Positions 51,162 to 52,163 of a DNA stretch of 52,163 nt are shown in pieces (position 1 is the stretch's first letter; each line of letters begins with the position of its first letter). The translations under genes and the position numbers were made by a program. Source of the DNA: JAVBLV01 sp031553195. GTDB lineage: Bacteria > Bacteroidota > Bacteroidia > Bacteroidales > P3. The notes under the pieces were generated by a model. It saw nothing but the letters and a program-made list of their open reading frames with translations, did no database searches and was not told the origin of the DNA. The stretch spans positions 1 to 52,163 of the forward strand of contig JAVBLV010000081.1 in assembly GCA_031553195.1 (NCBI GenBank), in the 5' to 3' direction.

Positions 51162-51944
51162 ATGAAAAAGTTATTGTTCTCCTCTCTTCTGATGCTTGGA
51201 ATTGCATCTGGAATAAAAGCACAGGAAGCGCCGATTACGCATACATTGGACGCCGAAACCTTAAAACAGGCAAACAACCCGTTGGCGCCGAAAAAAACAT
51301 TTAATGTACACAACTATGTGATGCCCTCTTTTTATGGGGTGGAAGATTTAACCATGAACCAGCTGCTGTTGCGCTATGCGCAGCCCGTGGGGCCGGTATT
51401 TTTGAGGGCCACCATGCCTTTTGTTACCGAAGCCTTGCCGGCCAGTTCGCCTACCACCGGATTTGGTGATTTCAGTATTTTTGCTATTTATAAACTACCG
51501 AGCAAAGAAGGCCTCAGCTACGGCGTAGGCCCCATGTTGGTGGCGCCCACGGCCAGTCACGGATTGGGACAAGGCAAGTGGCAGGCCGGACTTTCGGCTA
51601 TGGCATTCTTTTCTACAAGCCATGTGGTGCAGTTCGGAACATTGCTGCAATGGCAGGCTTCTTTTGCCGGCGATGAAGACCGCGCGGATGTGAGTTTGCT
51701 CACCCCGCAAATATTCTTTATCTGGCAAGCCGGTGGCGGAACTTACCTGCGCAGTACCGGCATTTGGTCGTTCGACCTCAAAAGCGGCAACTACAATGTG
51801 CCTATCGGATTAGGTATCGGTAAAGTGATGAAGGCGAACAAAGTCATATTCAACATATTTGCAGAGCCTCAGTTTTCCGTGCTGGCTCAAGGAGCCGGAC
51901 AGCCGAAATTTCAATTATTCGTAGGATTTAATACCCAATTTTAA
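51162..51944 (+). CDS. Outer-membrane beta-barrel protein (phenol-degradation MetA-like)
   Basis: The 260-residue protein starts with a signal peptide (MKKLLFSSLLMLGIASGIKA, cleaved before QEAP). The mature part alternates hydrophobic and polar residues in beta-strand fashion and ends with an aromatic C terminus (LFVGFNTQF), as in outer-membrane barrels. Blocks such as GFGDFSIFAIYKLPSKEGL and GVGPMLVAPTASHGLGQGKW resemble the Phenol_MetA_deg/transporter family. Its G+C content is visibly higher than that of the genes to the left, suggesting a different origin. It is 5 bases upstream of the DUF1254 gene and surely co-transcribed. The cargo is unknown. Confidence 0.8.
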   Translation: MKKLLFSSLLMLGIASGIKAQEAPITHTLDAETLKQANNPLAPKKTFNVHNYVMPSFYGVEDLTMNQLLLRYAQPVGPVFLRATMPFVTEALPASSPTTGFGDFSIFAIYKLPSKEGLSYGVGPMLVAPTASHGLGQGKWQAGLSAMAFFSTSHVVQFGTLLQWQASFAGDEDRADVSLLTPQIFFIWQAGGGTYLRSTGIWSFDLKSGNYNVPIGLGIGKVMKANKVIFNIFAEPQFSVLAQGAGQPKFQLFVGFNTQF

Positions 51945-51949
51945 ATAAA

Positions 51950-52163
51950 ATGAAATATAGAATCAAACTTTCAACCATTATCCTGGCGTTTGTTTGCAGC
52001 CTACCCCTGTATGCGCAAACCAATGCACAAAAACTGACAGCCGATCAGGCGAAGGAAGAACAGGCGTATGCCACCACCATTCAAGCCTGCCTGTGGGGCG
52101 AACCGTTCCGCATGTTTGCTAAGTATGCCCCTATAGCAGTCAAAGGCAATTCGATGGGGGTAA
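51950..52163 (+). CDS. DUF1254 protein, N-terminal part (cut by window end)
   Basis: From the ATG at 51950 an open frame of 71 codons runs off the window. It begins with a signal peptide (IKLSTIILAFVCSLPLYAQ) and continues KLTADQAKEEQAYATTIQAC followed by LWGEPFRMF, the pattern at the start of periplasmic DUF1254 proteins, which often also carry a DUF1214 domain. Function of the family is unknown. Only five bases separate it from the barrel gene, so the two form an operon. G+C content is high like its partner. Confidence 0.8.
   Translation, partial: MKYRIKLSTIILAFVCSLPLYAQTNAQKLTADQAKEEQAYATTIQACLWGEPFRMFAKYAPIAVKGNSMGV

Overview
The window looks like chromosome from an AT-rich member of the Bacteroidota, probably a Bacteroidales-type anaerobe. 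Evidence: two giant surface proteins end in type IX secretion (T9SS) sorting domains; promoters fit the Bacteroidota pattern TAnnTTTG around -7; most starts lack a Shine-Dalgarno site; hybrid cluster protein and a CoA-dehydratase-activase-type protein point to anaerobic metabolism. Everything is read from the sequence alone; family names are recalled, not searched.

Layout. (1) 1-5910, minus strand: part of an aryl-polyene/flexirubin-type biosynthetic operon (aromatic amino acid ammonia-lyase, cupin, ketoreductase, ketosynthase, acyl carrier protein, LpxL-like acyltransferase), ending in 104-bp tandem repeats; it probably continues left of the window. (2) 5972-6970: secreted alpha/beta hydrolase. 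(3) 7511-11185: thrS-infC-rpmI-rplT-rplS translation operon, in which infC appears to start at AUA. (4) 11391-21919: housekeeping block (mnmD, MFS transporter, tRNA-Arg, GNAT/ECF sigma/glycosyltransferase operon, tgt, rbfA, LolC/E-like permease, uvrC). (5) 22069-23751: secreted PNGase F-like glycoamidase. (6) 23852-27258: nitrosative-stress module (DUF2148 protein, hcp, ferredoxin-like protein) behind a CRP/FNR-type palindrome placed like a class II activator site. (7) 28479-40807: two tandem paralogous T9SS adhesin-like proteins built of fibronectin III and choice-of-anchor-J (cleaved-adhesin-like) modules. (8) 40932-44892: TetR regulator with a probable operator, small uncharacterised genes, DUF4105 protein, GNAT, four-helix-bundle protein, fluoride channel. 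(9) 44894-49849: a REP-associated tyrosine transposase (RAYT) surrounded by, and containing, matching palindromes, abutting a 1434-residue double-activase CoA-dehydratase-like protein. (10) 49850-52163: gene-poor stretch with a truncated integrase and a small inverted-repeat element, then a higher-GC pair (outer-membrane barrel, DUF1254 protein) cut by the window end.

The most notable non-coding signal is a dispersed family of about 162-bp elements, each a long imperfect palindrome (copies near 7177, 11271, 21939, 27835, 28156). One copy forms the last codons and stop of mnmD. A second, unrelated palindrome family (REP/RAYT) shows paired changes in both arms. Together they suggest that small hairpin elements have shaped gene ends in this chromosome. 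No CRISPR array, rRNA, or recognisable complete phage or insertion sequence was seen.
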